A stretch of DNA of 34,478 nucleotides, taken from the NCBI GenBank assembly GCA_017853275.1, contig JAFMJV010000024.1:1-34478 (forward strand), read 5' to 3'. Shown piece by piece: positions 1 through 7,754 of this stretch (position 1 is its first letter; each line of letters starts with the position of its first letter). This DNA comes from Chloroflexota bacterium. Its GTDB lineage: Bacteria > Chloroflexota > Limnocylindria > Limnocylindrales > CSP1-4. A program made the translations under genes and the position numbers. The notes under the pieces were generated by a model. It made no database searches, was not told the DNA's origin, and worked only from the letters and a program-made list of their open reading frames with translations.

Positions 1-1197
1 TCAGGAGACCCCGGCCGGCGGCCGTGCCTCCGCGTCGTAGACCGCCCCGAGCCGCCCGGCGCCCGTCGCAAGGCCCGCGATCGCCCGCGTCCGCGCCCGC
101 GTCACGAAGACCTGGGGCCGGAAGCAGAAGATCACGGTATCCCCGACCCGGACATCATGAGCGGGGGGCAGGTGGAGCTTGGCGTAGTAGTGGATCGCGC
201 CGTCCGGGGCGATCTCCGCGGGCACCGCGCGCTCCACGATCGTCTCGTCCCGTCCCACGAGCGCCCGGAGCGGGTAGGCGCCGAGGACCCGGTCGATATA
301 GATCCCCGCCGCGAAGACGTAGGCGTCCGCCCCTTCGATGTGGGAGACCTCCGTGACGTAGACGATCGCGGGGACCTCCGGCGATCCGGGCTCGAAGACC
401 ATGAGCGGCGTCGTCCCGTGGAGCCCGTTCCCCGGCTCGGCGTGGGTCGCGCCCCCGTCCGCGAGGATGCGCATCGCGCCCGCGGAGGTCGTCCCCGGCG
501 CGTTCACCTGCTCGATCGCGAAGCCCGCGGCGCGGAGCCGGTCCGCGGCGCGCCGGAGGGTCGTGAAGTTCGGGGTCGGCTCCAGGCGGCGAGCCTCCGC
601 GTTCGCGAGGATCGCGGGGAAGGTCGTCACGCCCGCGACCCGCAGCCCGCGGATCGCGTCGATCCGCCGCGCGGCATCCTCGATCGTGTCGAGCGCGAAG
701 CCGCCTCCGTGGCCGAAGTAGAAGCGGTCCCCGGGGGCGGTCACGCGGAGGAGGACCGCCTGCTCCCGTCCCGCGCGCACGGCGGCCGCACCGACACGCT
801 CGGCCACCGTCGCGTCGAAGAGGGTGACGACCTCCGGCTCGGTCGCGATCACCGCGTCCTCCGTCCCGCGGTGCGGTGCCACGAGGTGTCCCGCGTGGCC
901 GATCCGCATCCGGCTCCGTGCGACCGCCTCCATGCACTGGATATCCACCGCCACGGTCGCGGCGATCCCGGCATCCACGATCGCATCGCAGACGTCCGGG
1001 TTCCGCCCGAACTGCTTCGTCATGGCATAGAGCCGGAGGCCGCACGCGTCCGCCGCCGCCCGGATCGCCGCCACGTTCCGGGCCACCGCGTCGGTATCGA
1101 TGAGATAGGTGTTCGCGGTGAGCGCGCCCCCCTGGTGGAGGCGGACGGCGGCGCGGGGGAGCTCCGGGTCGAGCTGGACGAGGCGGTCGATGAACAT
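1..1197 (-). CDS. YhfX-like PLP-dependent amino-acid racemase
   Basis: Complete 398-residue protein; its TGA stop lies on the first three bases of the window. It resembles the YhfX branch of alanine-racemase-type fold-III PLP enzymes: an N-terminal TIM-barrel with the motif YAMTKQFGRNP, in which K61 is the expected Schiff-base lysine, followed by a beta-rich C-terminal domain. It would be a cytoplasmic racemase or epimerase of an amino acid or derivative; the substrate cannot be read from the sequence. The ATG is preceded by GGAGGG four bases upstream. It lies 24 bp downstream of the M20 deacylase on the same strand and is probably co-transcribed with it, which suggests that a deacylated amino acid is its substrate (inference). 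E. coli yhfX also sits in a catabolic-looking operon, but the other genes of that operon are absent here. Confidence 0.8.
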   Translation of the reverse strand: MFIDRLVQLDPELPRAAVRLHQGGALTANTYLIDTDAVARNVAAIRAAADACGLRLYAMTKQFGRNPDVCDAIVDAGIAATVAVDIQCMEAVARSRMRIGHAGHLVAPHRGTEDAVIATEPEVVTLFDATVAERVGAAAVRAGREQAVLLRVTAPGDRFYFGHGGGFALDTIEDAARRIDAIRGLRVAGVTTFPAILANAEARRLEPTPNFTTLRRAADRLRAAGFAIEQVNAPGTTSAGAMRILADGGATHAEPGNGLHGTTPLMVFEPGSPEVPAIVYVTEVSHIEGADAYVFAAGIYIDRVLGAYPLRALVGRDETIVERAVPAEIAPDGAIHYYAKLHLPPAHDVRVGDTVIFCFRPQVFVTRARTRAIAGLATGAGRLGAVYDAEARPPAGVS

Positions 1198-1221
1198 CGG
1201 TCCCTCCGGTGGCGGTGGCGC

Positions 1222-2541
1222 TCAGCCGACGCCGCAGAACTCGAGGATCGCGAGCGCGAGCGCGCGCGTGCTGCGGACCACGTCCTCCGCCTCGACCCAT
1301 TCATCCGGCGCGTGCGCCGTCGCGAACGAGCCGCCGCAGAAGACGACCGCGGGGACCTCCGTGTAGAGGTTGAAGATCATCGCGTCCGTCGCCCCTTCCA
1401 GGCCCACGACCTCGACCTCCCGGCCGAGCGTGGCGGCTGCGGCCGCCCGGAGCGAGCGGACGATCGGTGCGTCCGGCGGGACGGAGACCCCGCTGAAGGG
1501 GCGCATGATCGCGCGCTCCAGGACCGGCGGGTGATCGCGCATCCAGGGATCCTCGGCGGCCACGGCGAGGACGTGCGCCTCGAAGCGCGCGAGCATCGCC
1601 TCGCGGTCCTCCCCCGGCAGGTGGTCCACCCAGAAGCTCATCCGGGCGGAGGTCGGGTTGGCCATGATCTCCCGGTCGCCCGCCTCCAGGTGCCAGACGG
1701 TATCCGCGTGGACCGCCCGCGGATGGAGGGCGCGGGCACGGTCGCCGAAGTAGTGGTCGGCGCGTGTCTCCTCCGCCCGGAGCCGCTCCCACGAGACGAG
1801 CGCCTCCTTGAGCCGGATCGCGTTGTCCAGGGCGCTCACGCCGCGCTCCCACATCGCGTGGTGGAAGGCGAGCCCGGGCACGGTCAGGGTGTAGACCTGG
1901 CCGCCCTTGGCGGCCGCGGCCACGTTCAGGTCGCTCGCCTCGGTGACGACCGCGGCATCCGCGGCATAGCCCCGGACGCAGCAGGCGAGCGTCCCGTTGT
2001 AGCCGCCGAGCTCCTCGTTCACGACGCTCTCGAGGATGACGTCGCCGGCGGCCCGGATCCCGGCCTCGCGGAGGATCGCGACGGCCATGATCATCGCCGC
2101 GATGCCGATCTTCTGGTCGGCCGTGCCGCGCCCGTAGATCCGGCCGCCGACCTCCTCCGCCCCATACGGATCGTGGGTCCAGAGCGACCGGTCACCCGCC
2201 GGGACGACATCGATATGGCCGTTCAGGATGAGCGAGCGCCCACCCCCCGTCCCCGCCCAGCGGGCGACCACGTTCGGACGGTCCGTGTAGTCGTAGCCCG
2301 GCCACCAGCCGGGGTGGGTTTCGATGCCGGGGACCGACCACGGCTCGAAGAGGTCCGGCTCGAGCCCGATCGTGCGCAGCCGCTCGGCGACGAAGCGCTG
2401 GCAGGGGCCCTCGTCCCCGCCGGGCGGGTGGGTCTCGGACGGGATGCGCACGAGGTCACGGAAGAAGCCGAGGATCTCGTCGCGCCGCGCGTCGACCGCC
2501 GCGGTCACCCGCGCTCGGAGCGCGTCGTCCAGATCCTGCAT
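1222..2541 (-). CDS. M20 family metallo-deacylase (ArgE/DapE-like)
   Basis: Protein of 439 residues of the M20 peptidase family, a cytosolic di-zinc amidohydrolase that removes acyl groups from amino acids or cleaves small peptides. The expected metal ligands and catalytic residues are visible: H109 and D111 in NGHIDVV, bridging D142 in GRGTADQKIG, the catalytic E176-E177 pair in NEELGG (the family more often has DEE), E201 and C-terminal H410. Length fits ArgE/DapE-type deacylases, with a dimerisation domain between the two halves of the catalytic domain. The ATG has a GGAGG about ten bases upstream and a TACCCT -10 box at 2587-2592. It is the first gene of a unit with the YhfX-like racemase. 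Whether it acts on acetylornithine, succinyl-diaminopimelate or another N-acyl amino acid is not decidable; no arg or dap genes are nearby. Confidence 0.88.
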   Translation of the reverse strand: MQDLDDALRARVTAAVDARRDEILGFFRDLVRIPSETHPPGGDEGPCQRFVAERLRTIGLEPDLFEPWSVPGIETHPGWWPGYDYTDRPNVVARWAGTGGGRSLILNGHIDVVPAGDRSLWTHDPYGAEEVGGRIYGRGTADQKIGIAAMIMAVAILREAGIRAAGDVILESVVNEELGGYNGTLACCVRGYAADAAVVTEASDLNVAAAAKGGQVYTLTVPGLAFHHAMWERGVSALDNAIRLKEALVSWERLRAEETRADHYFGDRARALHPRAVHADTVWHLEAGDREIMANPTSARMSFWVDHLPGEDREAMLARFEAHVLAVAAEDPWMRDHPPVLERAIMRPFSGVSVPPDAPIVRSLRAAAAATLGREVEVVGLEGATDAMIFNLYTEVPAVVFCGGSFATAHAPDEWVEAEDVVRSTRALALAILEFCGVG

Positions 2542-2586
2542 CCTCGTTCTTGCCTCCGGTCCCCGGTGCGACCCCTCCCGCTCCGG

Positions 2587-2592
2587 AGGGTA
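2587..2592 (-). promoter_or_regulatory. -10 element of the M20-racemase unit
   Basis: TACCCT reading on the minus strand, about 45 bases before the ATG of the M20 gene, leaving a short leader that contains the GGAGG ribosome-binding site. The hexamer matches the TANNNT type found before many genes in this window. Confidence 0.45.
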
Positions 2593-2647
2593 GCGCGCCG
2601 CGCGTCCGGCCGGGCCGCCGTTCCTGCACGGTCCGCCGCGGGACCCC

Positions 2648-2653
2648 TACCAT
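2648..2653 (+). promoter_or_regulatory. Leaderless -10 element, HhH-GPD gene
   Basis: TACCAT ending six bases before the ATG at 2660, so transcription would begin at or next to the A of the start codon. There is no Shine-Dalgarno sequence before this ATG. Confidence 0.6.
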
Positions 2654-2659
2654 CCGCGG

Positions 2660-3208
2660 ATGGCCGTCGATACGCTTCCCTTCACCGGTGACCCCGACGC
2701 GGACGCCCTCCTCGCGCAGGACCCGCTCGCGCTCGTCATCGGCTTCATCCTCGACCAGCGGATCACCGTCCCCAAGGCCTTCTCGGCCGGGCGGGCGCTC
2801 GTCCTCCGGATGGGCCGGCTCGATGCCGCGCTCATCGCCGCCACCCCGCTCCCCGACCTCGAGGCGGTCTTCCAGGCGAAGCCCGCCCTCCACCGCTTCC
2901 CGCGCGTGATGGCGAAGCGCGTCCAGGGGATGTGCGCGATCGTGGTCCGGGACCACGGCGGCGATGTGCGACGGATCTGGACGGAGGCCGCGAACGCCCT
3001 GGACTGCGAGCGGCGGCTCTGCGCGCTGCCCGGGATCTCCCCCTTCAAGGCGCGCTCGATCATCGGGATCCTCGGCCGGCGGCTCGATATCCGCCCGGAC
3101 GGGTGGGAGGCGCTCATCCCGGATGAGCCCTCGATGGCGGATGTCGTCTCCCCCGAGACGCTCCGCGCTTACCAGCTGGGCACGCTCGTCCCCGAGGCGC
3201 GCCGCTAG
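2660..3208 (+). CDS. HhH-GPD-type base excision repair protein
   Basis: Protein of 182 residues of the small HhH-GPD family usually annotated as 'HhH-GPD-type base excision DNA repair protein', common in actinobacteria and related phyla. The conserved LDQRITVPKAF segment (31-41) and the helix-hairpin-helix LPGISPFKA (123-131) are visible. It is shorter than Nth or MutY and lacks the cysteine iron-sulfur cluster. K130 lies in the hairpin where bifunctional glycosylases have their lysine, but I cannot prove catalytic equivalence. The role is presumably removal or recognition of damaged bases, acting on the chromosome. It is transcribed alone from a leaderless-type promoter; its stop lies one base from the stop of the convergent TspO-like gene. 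Confidence 0.82.
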   Translation: MAVDTLPFTGDPDADALLAQDPLALVIGFILDQRITVPKAFSAGRALVLRMGRLDAALIAATPLPDLEAVFQAKPALHRFPRVMAKRVQGMCAIVVRDHGGDVRRIWTEAANALDCERRLCALPGISPFKARSIIGILGRRLDIRPDGWEALIPDEPSMADVVSPETLRAYQLGTLVPEARR

Positions 3209-3209
3209 C

Positions 3210-4022
3210 TCACGCGGTGGCGGCCGCGCTCCGGGCCCCCGGAAGCGAGCGGACGACGACGACGAGACAGCAGACCGCGATCCAGGCCGCGCCCGCCGCC
3301 GCCACGACGATCGTGGCCTCCGGCGGGCTGGCCGCGGCGGTCTGCTTCGCGACGATCCCTGCATAGGCCCAGACGATCACGACGCCGTAGGCGACATCGC
3401 GTCCGCGCAGGACGATCGGGGTCGCGATCGCGAGCCCGACGATGAGGATCAGCGCCCCCCAGAGCGGACCGCCGAGCACGATCGACTCGGGCTTGCCGAG
3501 GACGGTCCAGAGCATCTGCGTCACGTTCGCGATCGTGGCCACGGTGATCCAGCCGAGGTAGACGGAGAAGGGGAGGGCGACCATCCAGCCCTGGCCGCGC
3601 GGCGCGGGCCCGGGCTGCGGCTCGCGCATCCGCGCCCAGCAGGCGATGAGGGTGAGGAGGAGGGCGACCATCACCGGGACGGTGAGGAGGACGGTCGGCG
3701 CGGTCTCCTGGAGCTGCCACAGGACGACCCAGACCGCGTTCAGGATGCCGCTGAGCGCCGGCAGCCAGCCGAGCCGGCGGAGGACCGGATCCTCGCGCCG
3801 TCCGGGGAGCGCCTGGTAGATCGTGTAGACGAGGAGGAGCGTGTAGATGACGCTCCAGATCGCGAAGACGAAGTTCGCCGGGACGATCGGGACGGGGTAG
3901 AGGTCGGAGAGCTCGCCGGTCGTCTTCCCCCCGAGCGGGATCCCGACGGCCGCCCCGTTCACGGCGATCGTGACGATGAAGATGAGGACGGTCAGGACCT
4001 GGCGCCGGAGGTCGGCGGTCAT
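3210..4022 (-). CDS. TspO/MBR-like tryptophan-rich membrane protein
   Basis: Protein of 270 residues, almost wholly hydrophobic with about seven or eight predicted membrane segments. The segment NFVFAIWSVIYTLLLVYTIYQ resembles the PxNFVFxIWxxIY pattern of the longer 'tryptophan-rich sensory protein' relatives of TspO, which bind porphyrins and small hydrophobic ligands; function here is uncertain. I chose the ATG at 4022 because GGGAG lies five bases upstream and the segment before it in the open frame is Arg/Ser-rich and out of character. Two tryptophans and the asparagine-rich loop NVTQMLW are conserved-looking. It converges with the HhH-GPD gene. The next gene upstream, a 95-residue unknown, is on the same strand 70 bp away. 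Confidence 0.6.
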   Translation of the reverse strand: MTADLRRQVLTVLIFIVTIAVNGAAVGIPLGGKTTGELSDLYPVPIVPANFVFAIWSVIYTLLLVYTIYQALPGRREDPVLRRLGWLPALSGILNAVWVVLWQLQETAPTVLLTVPVMVALLLTLIACWARMREPQPGPAPRGQGWMVALPFSVYLGWITVATIANVTQMLWTVLGKPESIVLGGPLWGALILIVGLAIATPIVLRGRDVAYGVVIVWAYAGIVAKQTAAASPPEATIVVAAAGAAWIAVCCLVVVVRSLPGARSAAATA

Positions 4023-4092
4023 CGTGGCTCCCGTGTGTGGCTGGATCGGTCGCTCGCCTTTCGCGGCTGCCACCGGGCCGGATGGCTGCCGC

Positions 4093-4380
4093 TCAGACGA
4101 GGTCCGGGCGCCCCGCGCGCTGGGGCGGGTGGAAGGAGACCACGACCCGGCCCGGTCCCTGCGCCGCGCGCCGGACGGAGAAGCTGAACGCGCCCGGCCA
4201 GGCCACCACGAGCGCGCGCCGGAGACCGGTCGTGGTGCGCTCGAAGAGGGCGAGGTCCGCCACGCCGCGCGCCCACGCCTCCAGCTCCTCGGGCTCGCGG
4301 AAGCGCGCCAGGACGTGGATCGCCTCGCAGCCATCCGCCTCCCAGGCGATGCGGACCGAACCGTCCGGCTCGATGAGCAC
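4093..4380 (-). CDS. Small hypothetical protein (95 aa)
   Basis: A 95-residue frame with the strong G/C third-position bias of its neighbours, starting GTG at 4380 with TGAGG about seven bases upstream and nine bases after the stop of the upstream PD40 gene, so it is probably translated from the same message. There is no signal peptide or membrane segment. The sequence has alternating short strands and one helix (for example RIAWEADGCEAIHVLARF and RALVVAWPGAFSFSVRR), suggesting a small globular protein. I do not recognise the family and propose no function. Confidence 0.5.
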   Translation of the reverse strand: MLIEPDGSVRIAWEADGCEAIHVLARFREPEELEAWARGVADLALFERTTTGLRRALVVAWPGAFSFSVRRAAQGPGRVVVSFHPPQRAGRPDLV

Positions 4381-4389
4381 CGGGTGGCC

Positions 4390-5631
4390 TCAGGGGGCCC
4401 AGTCGGGGCTGCCGCCGTCCACGGCGAGGACGCGTTCCACCCCGGTCGCCACGTGGCGGAGGCGGAGCTCCGTCCGCTCCGCCAGGTCCGGGGCGACCTC
4501 GCTCCACGTGTAGGCGATCCAGCGACCGTCCGGCGAGGCTGCGGGCTGGGTCGCCCAGGCGTCCGTATAGCCGGTCAGCTTCTCGACCGCGCCGGTCTCC
4601 AGGTCCACGCGCACGATGTTCGCGGCGTCGAGGGTGGGTTCCGTCTCCGCGACGAGGAAGCCGCTCCCGTCGGCGAGCCAGTCGAGCCCCCACGCCAGCG
4701 TGACGGGGAGGACGGTCCCGCCGGGGTCGCCGTCCGCGGTGCCGATCCCGATGACGCTCTCCGGCCCGTCGTAGCGCTGGTAGAGGATCCGGTCGTCCGT
4801 CGGCGACCAGGCGGGGCTCGTGGCAAGGAAGCCCTCGCTCCCGAGCGCGAGGAGGGGAGCGCCGATCGCGAGCGGGGGCGCATCGGCATCGACCGCCCAG
4901 ATCGCATCCAGACCCTGCTGGTAGGCGATCCGGCCGCCGTCCGGGCTCCACGCAGCCCCGTAGGCACCCCAGGCGGGGAGCCCATCGCCCTCCACGATGA
5001 GCGTCCCGGCGTCGGTGGACCCTCCGGGCACCACGTCCGCGTAGACCTCCGGGTCGAACCAGGTGCTCGTGCCGTCCGTGGCGACCACGAACTGGGGGGT
5101 CTCCGCGCCGAGGTCGTGGACCGCCGGCAGCTCCACGGTGATCTGCCAGCCGGCATCGACGCGGACCCCGAGGGGGATCTCCAGCCCGTGGGCGTGCAGG
5201 GCGAGGTCGAGCGGGCTCTCGAGCCGGTTCTGGATCGTGACCACGATCGTCCCGGTGGCGAGGCCCGCGAGCTCGCGGCAGGCCGGTCCGTTCGTCACCC
5301 GCCGCAGCCCGCGCCCGTCCGCGCCGATCGTGTAGATGTCGCCCTGCCAGATCGAGCAGTCCGCTTCCTGCGCACCCGCGAAGGCGAGCGTGGTCCCGTC
5401 CGGTGACCATGCCACCTGGCCGAGCGAGCCGGGGAGCCCGGTCTCGAGGATCACCCGGTCGTCCGCCCCGTCCGCCCGGGTGATGTGGAGCCGCTCGTGG
5501 CGCTCGACCCACGCGATCCGCCCGGATGGCGGCGCGACCTCCTGCCCCGTGCTCGTGCCGGAGGCGATCGCCACGAGCGCCACGCCGGTGAGGAGGGCAC
5601 GGATGGCGGAGGCGGGGGTTCGGGGGCGCAT
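4390..5631 (-). CDS. Secreted PD40/TolB-like beta-propeller protein
   Basis: Protein of 413 residues with an N-terminal signal peptide (about residues 1-30, hydrophobic core ALLTGVALVAIASG). It then has repeated WSPDG/ASPDG motifs typical of PD40/TolB propeller blades: VAWSPDGTTLAFAG, AAWSPDGGRIAYQQ, PAWSPTDDRILYQR and AASPDGRWIAYTW. A domain between blades (about residues 125-200) is not propeller-like and describes a ligand-binding or beta-sandwich insert. Such proteins sit outside the membrane and bind proteins or act as scaffolds; no enzyme motif is visible. The ATG at 5631 is chosen because a TATGCT -10 box ends six bases before it and the signal peptide begins there; the upstream part of the frame is low-complexity. 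It is divergent from the GH25 gene. Confidence 0.75.
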   Translation of the reverse strand: MRPRTPASAIRALLTGVALVAIASGTSTGQEVAPPSGRIAWVERHERLHITRADGADDRVILETGLPGSLGQVAWSPDGTTLAFAGAQEADCSIWQGDIYTIGADGRGLRRVTNGPACRELAGLATGTIVVTIQNRLESPLDLALHAHGLEIPLGVRVDAGWQITVELPAVHDLGAETPQFVVATDGTSTWFDPEVYADVVPGGSTDAGTLIVEGDGLPAWGAYGAAWSPDGGRIAYQQGLDAIWAVDADAPPLAIGAPLLALGSEGFLATSPAWSPTDDRILYQRYDGPESVIGIGTADGDPGGTVLPVTLAWGLDWLADGSGFLVAETEPTLDAANIVRVDLETGAVEKLTGYTDAWATQPAASPDGRWIAYTWSEVAPDLAERTELRLRHVATGVERVLAVDGGSPDWAP

Positions 5632-5637
5632 CCGCGG

Positions 5638-5643
5638 AGCATA
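5638..5643 (-). promoter_or_regulatory. Leaderless -10 element, PD40 gene
   Basis: TATGCT on the minus strand ending six bases before the ATG at 5631, with no ribosome-binding site between. Dyads at 5651-5673 (nine-bp arms around ACGGC) and 5688-5703 (six G, TGGT, six C) lie just upstream in the divergent intergenic region. Confidence 0.6.
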
Positions 5644-5803
5644 GAGCCCGCATCCCGGGACGGCCCCGGGATGGGACCTTCGGGCCAGGGGGGTGGTCCC
5701 CCCGAACGGTACCGTCGGCGCTGCACCCCCTGCGACGATCCCTTCCGTGGTCGCCACCGGCGGCCGGGACCGGCCCGGGCCGGGGAGCGCGGAGGGTGCG
5801 ACG

Positions 5804-6742
5804 ATGCGGATCGACGGCGGACGGGCCGCGCGCGGCGTGAGCGCGATCCTCGTCCTCGGCTTCGTCCTCGGCTCCGTCGCGGTCCTCGGGGACCGCCTTC
5901 CGGCCCGCGCGGATGCCCCCGGCGCCCGCGCCGCCGCCGCGCCGCCGCTCACGACGCTCCGGATGGTCCGCAGCGCGGGCGGGCGCCAGGCCACCGTCCG
6001 CGAACGGACCGTCCTGCGCGAGGGGATCGACGTCTCGCACTGGCAGGACCGGATCGACTGGGGACGCGTCGCACGGAGCGGCGTCGACTTCGCATGGGTG
6101 AAGGCGAGCGAGGGGACCGGTCTCGTGGACCGCCGCTATCGCCGGAACGTGACCCGGGCGCGCGCGGCGGGGATCCGGGTCGGCGCCTACCACTTCGCGG
6201 TCCCCGAGGCCGGCGTCCGCGATGCGCGGCGCCAGGCGGACCACCTGGTCCGGACCGCGCAGGCACGCCCCGGCGACCTCGTCCCCGCGCTCGACCTCGA
6301 GGTCGACGGCGGGCTTTCCCGCGGGGCTCTCCGCCGCTGGACGGTCGCCTTCCTCGCACGGGTGGAGACCCGCCTCGGCGTCCGACCCGTCCTCTACACC
6401 TCCCCCGGCTTCGCGAGCGCGGAGCTCGCGGGGGTCCGCTCCCTCGCCCGCGACCACGCGCCGGCTCTCTGGGTCGCCCACTGGGGGACCCGCCGCCCCG
6501 ACCTTCCGGGGGACGCATGGGCCGGCCGCGGCTGGAGCTTCTGGCAGTGGACCGATCGCGGCCAGGTCCCCGGGATCTCCGGTCCCGTGGATCGCAACCT
6601 CTACAGCGGACCGGCGCTCCGGACGCTCACGATCGGCGCGCGCCGGGCTGCGGCCGAGCGGCGCTCGGATGGCGTGCGCGAGGACGCCGGCGAGCGTGGG
6701 TCGCGCGACGAGCGTGGCCGGGCAGCGCGCGGTCGCGGCTGA
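5804..6742 (+). CDS. Secreted GH25 family lysozyme
   Basis: Protein of 312 residues starting at the ATG at 5804, preceded by GGAGGG seven bases upstream. A signal peptide or anchor occupies about residues 8-36. The GH25 muramidase domain spans about 72-265: GIDVSHWQ with D76, WVKASEGTG with E103, GAYHF, and the catalytic PALDLEVDGG with D164 and E166. The domain ends in the usual WSFWQWTDRGQVPGI...DRNLY segment. It would cleave the beta-1,4 bond between MurNAc and GlcNAc in peptidoglycan outside the membrane. The C-terminal 40 residues are Arg/Glu-rich and disordered-looking. It is divergent from the PD40 protein and convergent with the PAC2 gene (12 bp between stops). It could serve cell-wall remodelling or attack on other bacteria; there is no phage context. 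Confidence 0.9.
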   Translation: MRIDGGRAARGVSAILVLGFVLGSVAVLGDRLPARADAPGARAAAAPPLTTLRMVRSAGGRQATVRERTVLREGIDVSHWQDRIDWGRVARSGVDFAWVKASEGTGLVDRRYRRNVTRARAAGIRVGAYHFAVPEAGVRDARRQADHLVRTAQARPGDLVPALDLEVDGGLSRGALRRWTVAFLARVETRLGVRPVLYTSPGFASAELAGVRSLARDHAPALWVAHWGTRRPDLPGDAWAGRGWSFWQWTDRGQVPGISGPVDRNLYSGPALRTLTIGARRAAAERRSDGVREDAGERGSRDERGRAARGRG

Positions 6743-6754
6743 GCCCTCGCCCCG

Positions 6755-7609
6755 TCAGTCCGTCTCGGACCCCCCGGGGCCACCCTGCTCGCGCAGGAAG
6801 CGCTCGATCTCCGCGATGAGATCGCCACCGGACGCGAGCCGCTCCTCGTCCGAGGTCGCCTCCAGCCGGTCCACGTAGGTCCGCGTGGTCTCGTCCACGG
6901 TCGTGGCGGCATCGAGCCTGCGCCGCAGCTCCTCGGCCTGCTCCGCGAGGTCTCCGCGGGGGACCGGCTCCCCCAGGTGACGTGCGACCGCATCGAGGAG
7001 GGCGAGCGAGGCCGCGGGATAGGGGCCGGAGACGTAGTGCGGGACCTGGGCGAAATACCCCACGGCATCCAGGCCGGCCTCCGCGATCGCGTGATCGAGG
7101 ACGGAGAGGCAGGCCGACGGGACGCGCAGCGTCCCGTCGGGGCCCGGGCGGATCGGTCCGCGCAGGAGCCCCGGGCTTGATTCGGTACCCAGGACGGGGA
7201 CCGGGCGGGTATGCGGGACGGCGGCCGGGATCGCGCCGAGGCTGAGCCACTCGCGGATCCCGTAGGTCCGGGCGAACCGGACGACCTCGCCGGCCAGCTC
7301 GCGCCAGCGGTAGTCCGGCTCGGCGCCCGAGACGACGAGGAGGTCGCGCTCCCGGCCGGGGACGAGCCGCAGGACGACCTCGGGCCAGGTGAGCGCCTGG
7401 GGCCGGCCATCCACGATCTCCAGCGTCGGCCGCCGGGAGCGGTAGTCGTAGCAGGCATCCCCGTCGACCCGGCCCACGATCCGGCCGGGTCCACCGAGGA
7501 GCTCGGCGGCGGCGATCGAGGCGGAACCCGCATCGACCCAGGCATCGAAGGCGACGACCACGAGGGGGTCGCGCCAGGGTCCGGGGTCGTCGATGCGCAG
7601 AAGGCTCAC
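6755..7609 (-). CDS. PAC2 family protein
   Basis: Protein of 284 residues of the PAC2 (proteasome assembly chaperone 2) superfamily, recognisable by its start DPLVVVAFDAWVDAGSAS, the central DLLVVSGAEPDYRWRE segment and the late GPYPAASLALLDAVARHLG segment. Bacterial members are common in actinobacteria and Chloroflexota; their biochemical role is not established, and the link with the proteasome is known from eukaryotic and archaeal relatives. No proteasome subunit or Pup gene lies in this window. The GTG start at 7609 is supported by a TATCCT -10 box six bases upstream. The gene is divergent from the TetR regulator, separated by 145 bp containing a long hairpin and the TetR operator. Confidence 0.82.
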   Translation of the reverse strand: MSLLRIDDPGPWRDPLVVVAFDAWVDAGSASIAAAELLGGPGRIVGRVDGDACYDYRSRRPTLEIVDGRPQALTWPEVVLRLVPGRERDLLVVSGAEPDYRWRELAGEVVRFARTYGIREWLSLGAIPAAVPHTRPVPVLGTESSPGLLRGPIRPGPDGTLRVPSACLSVLDHAIAEAGLDAVGYFAQVPHYVSGPYPAASLALLDAVARHLGEPVPRGDLAEQAEELRRRLDAATTVDETTRTYVDRLEATSDEERLASGGDLIAEIERFLREQGGPGGSETD

Positions 7610-7615
7610 GGCGTC

Positions 7616-7621
7616 AGGATA
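7616..7621 (-). promoter_or_regulatory. Leaderless -10 element, PAC2 gene
   Basis: TATCCT on the minus strand ending six bases before the GTG at 7609; no ribosome-binding site between. Confidence 0.6.
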
Positions 7622-7647
7622 GGGGAGCGGGGCTCCCGGACGTTCTT

Positions 7648-7695
7648 GACCCCCGCGCCGGTGACTGGAGGAGGGGGAGTCACCGGGCGGGGGTC
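7648..7695. repeat. Long inverted repeat between PAC2 and TetR genes
   Basis: Left arm 7648-7666 and right arm 7678-7695 are complementary over 18 bp with a single bulged base; the loop is the G-rich 7667-7677. It lies between divergent genes, where a terminator would have no obvious client, so it may be a second regulator site, an antisense blocker or a structured leader. Function unknown. Confidence 0.6.
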
Positions 7696-7712
7696 TGATC
7701 TGGTCTGTCCCG

Positions 7713-7742
7713 TTGCATTGGATACGGAACGCTGCGTATCAT
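7713..7742 (+). promoter_or_regulatory. TetR gene promoter
   Basis: TTGCAT (7713-7718) and TATCAT (7737-7742) are spaced by 18 bp, a sigma70-like pair. Transcription would start near 7749, a few bases before the ATG at 7755. Confidence 0.6.
7721..7740. promoter_or_regulatory. Putative TetR operator palindrome
   Basis: Perfect inverted repeat GATACG (7721-7726) and CGTATC (7735-7740) around eight bases, filling the space between the -35 and -10 boxes of the TetR gene. Size, symmetry and position are those of an autoregulatory TetR-family operator (inference). Confidence 0.65.
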
Positions 7743-7754
7743 AACGCCGGACCC

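Noticed and set aside
157..2691. Long plus-strand frame of 844 codons opposite the M20 and racemase genes
   Set aside because: Arg/Asp/Val-rich shadow of two well-recognised genes; open only because of the G/C third-position bias.
7713..7754. Upstream TTG start for the TetR gene
   Set aside because: It coincides with the -35 box and would place coding sequence across the operator and -10 box.
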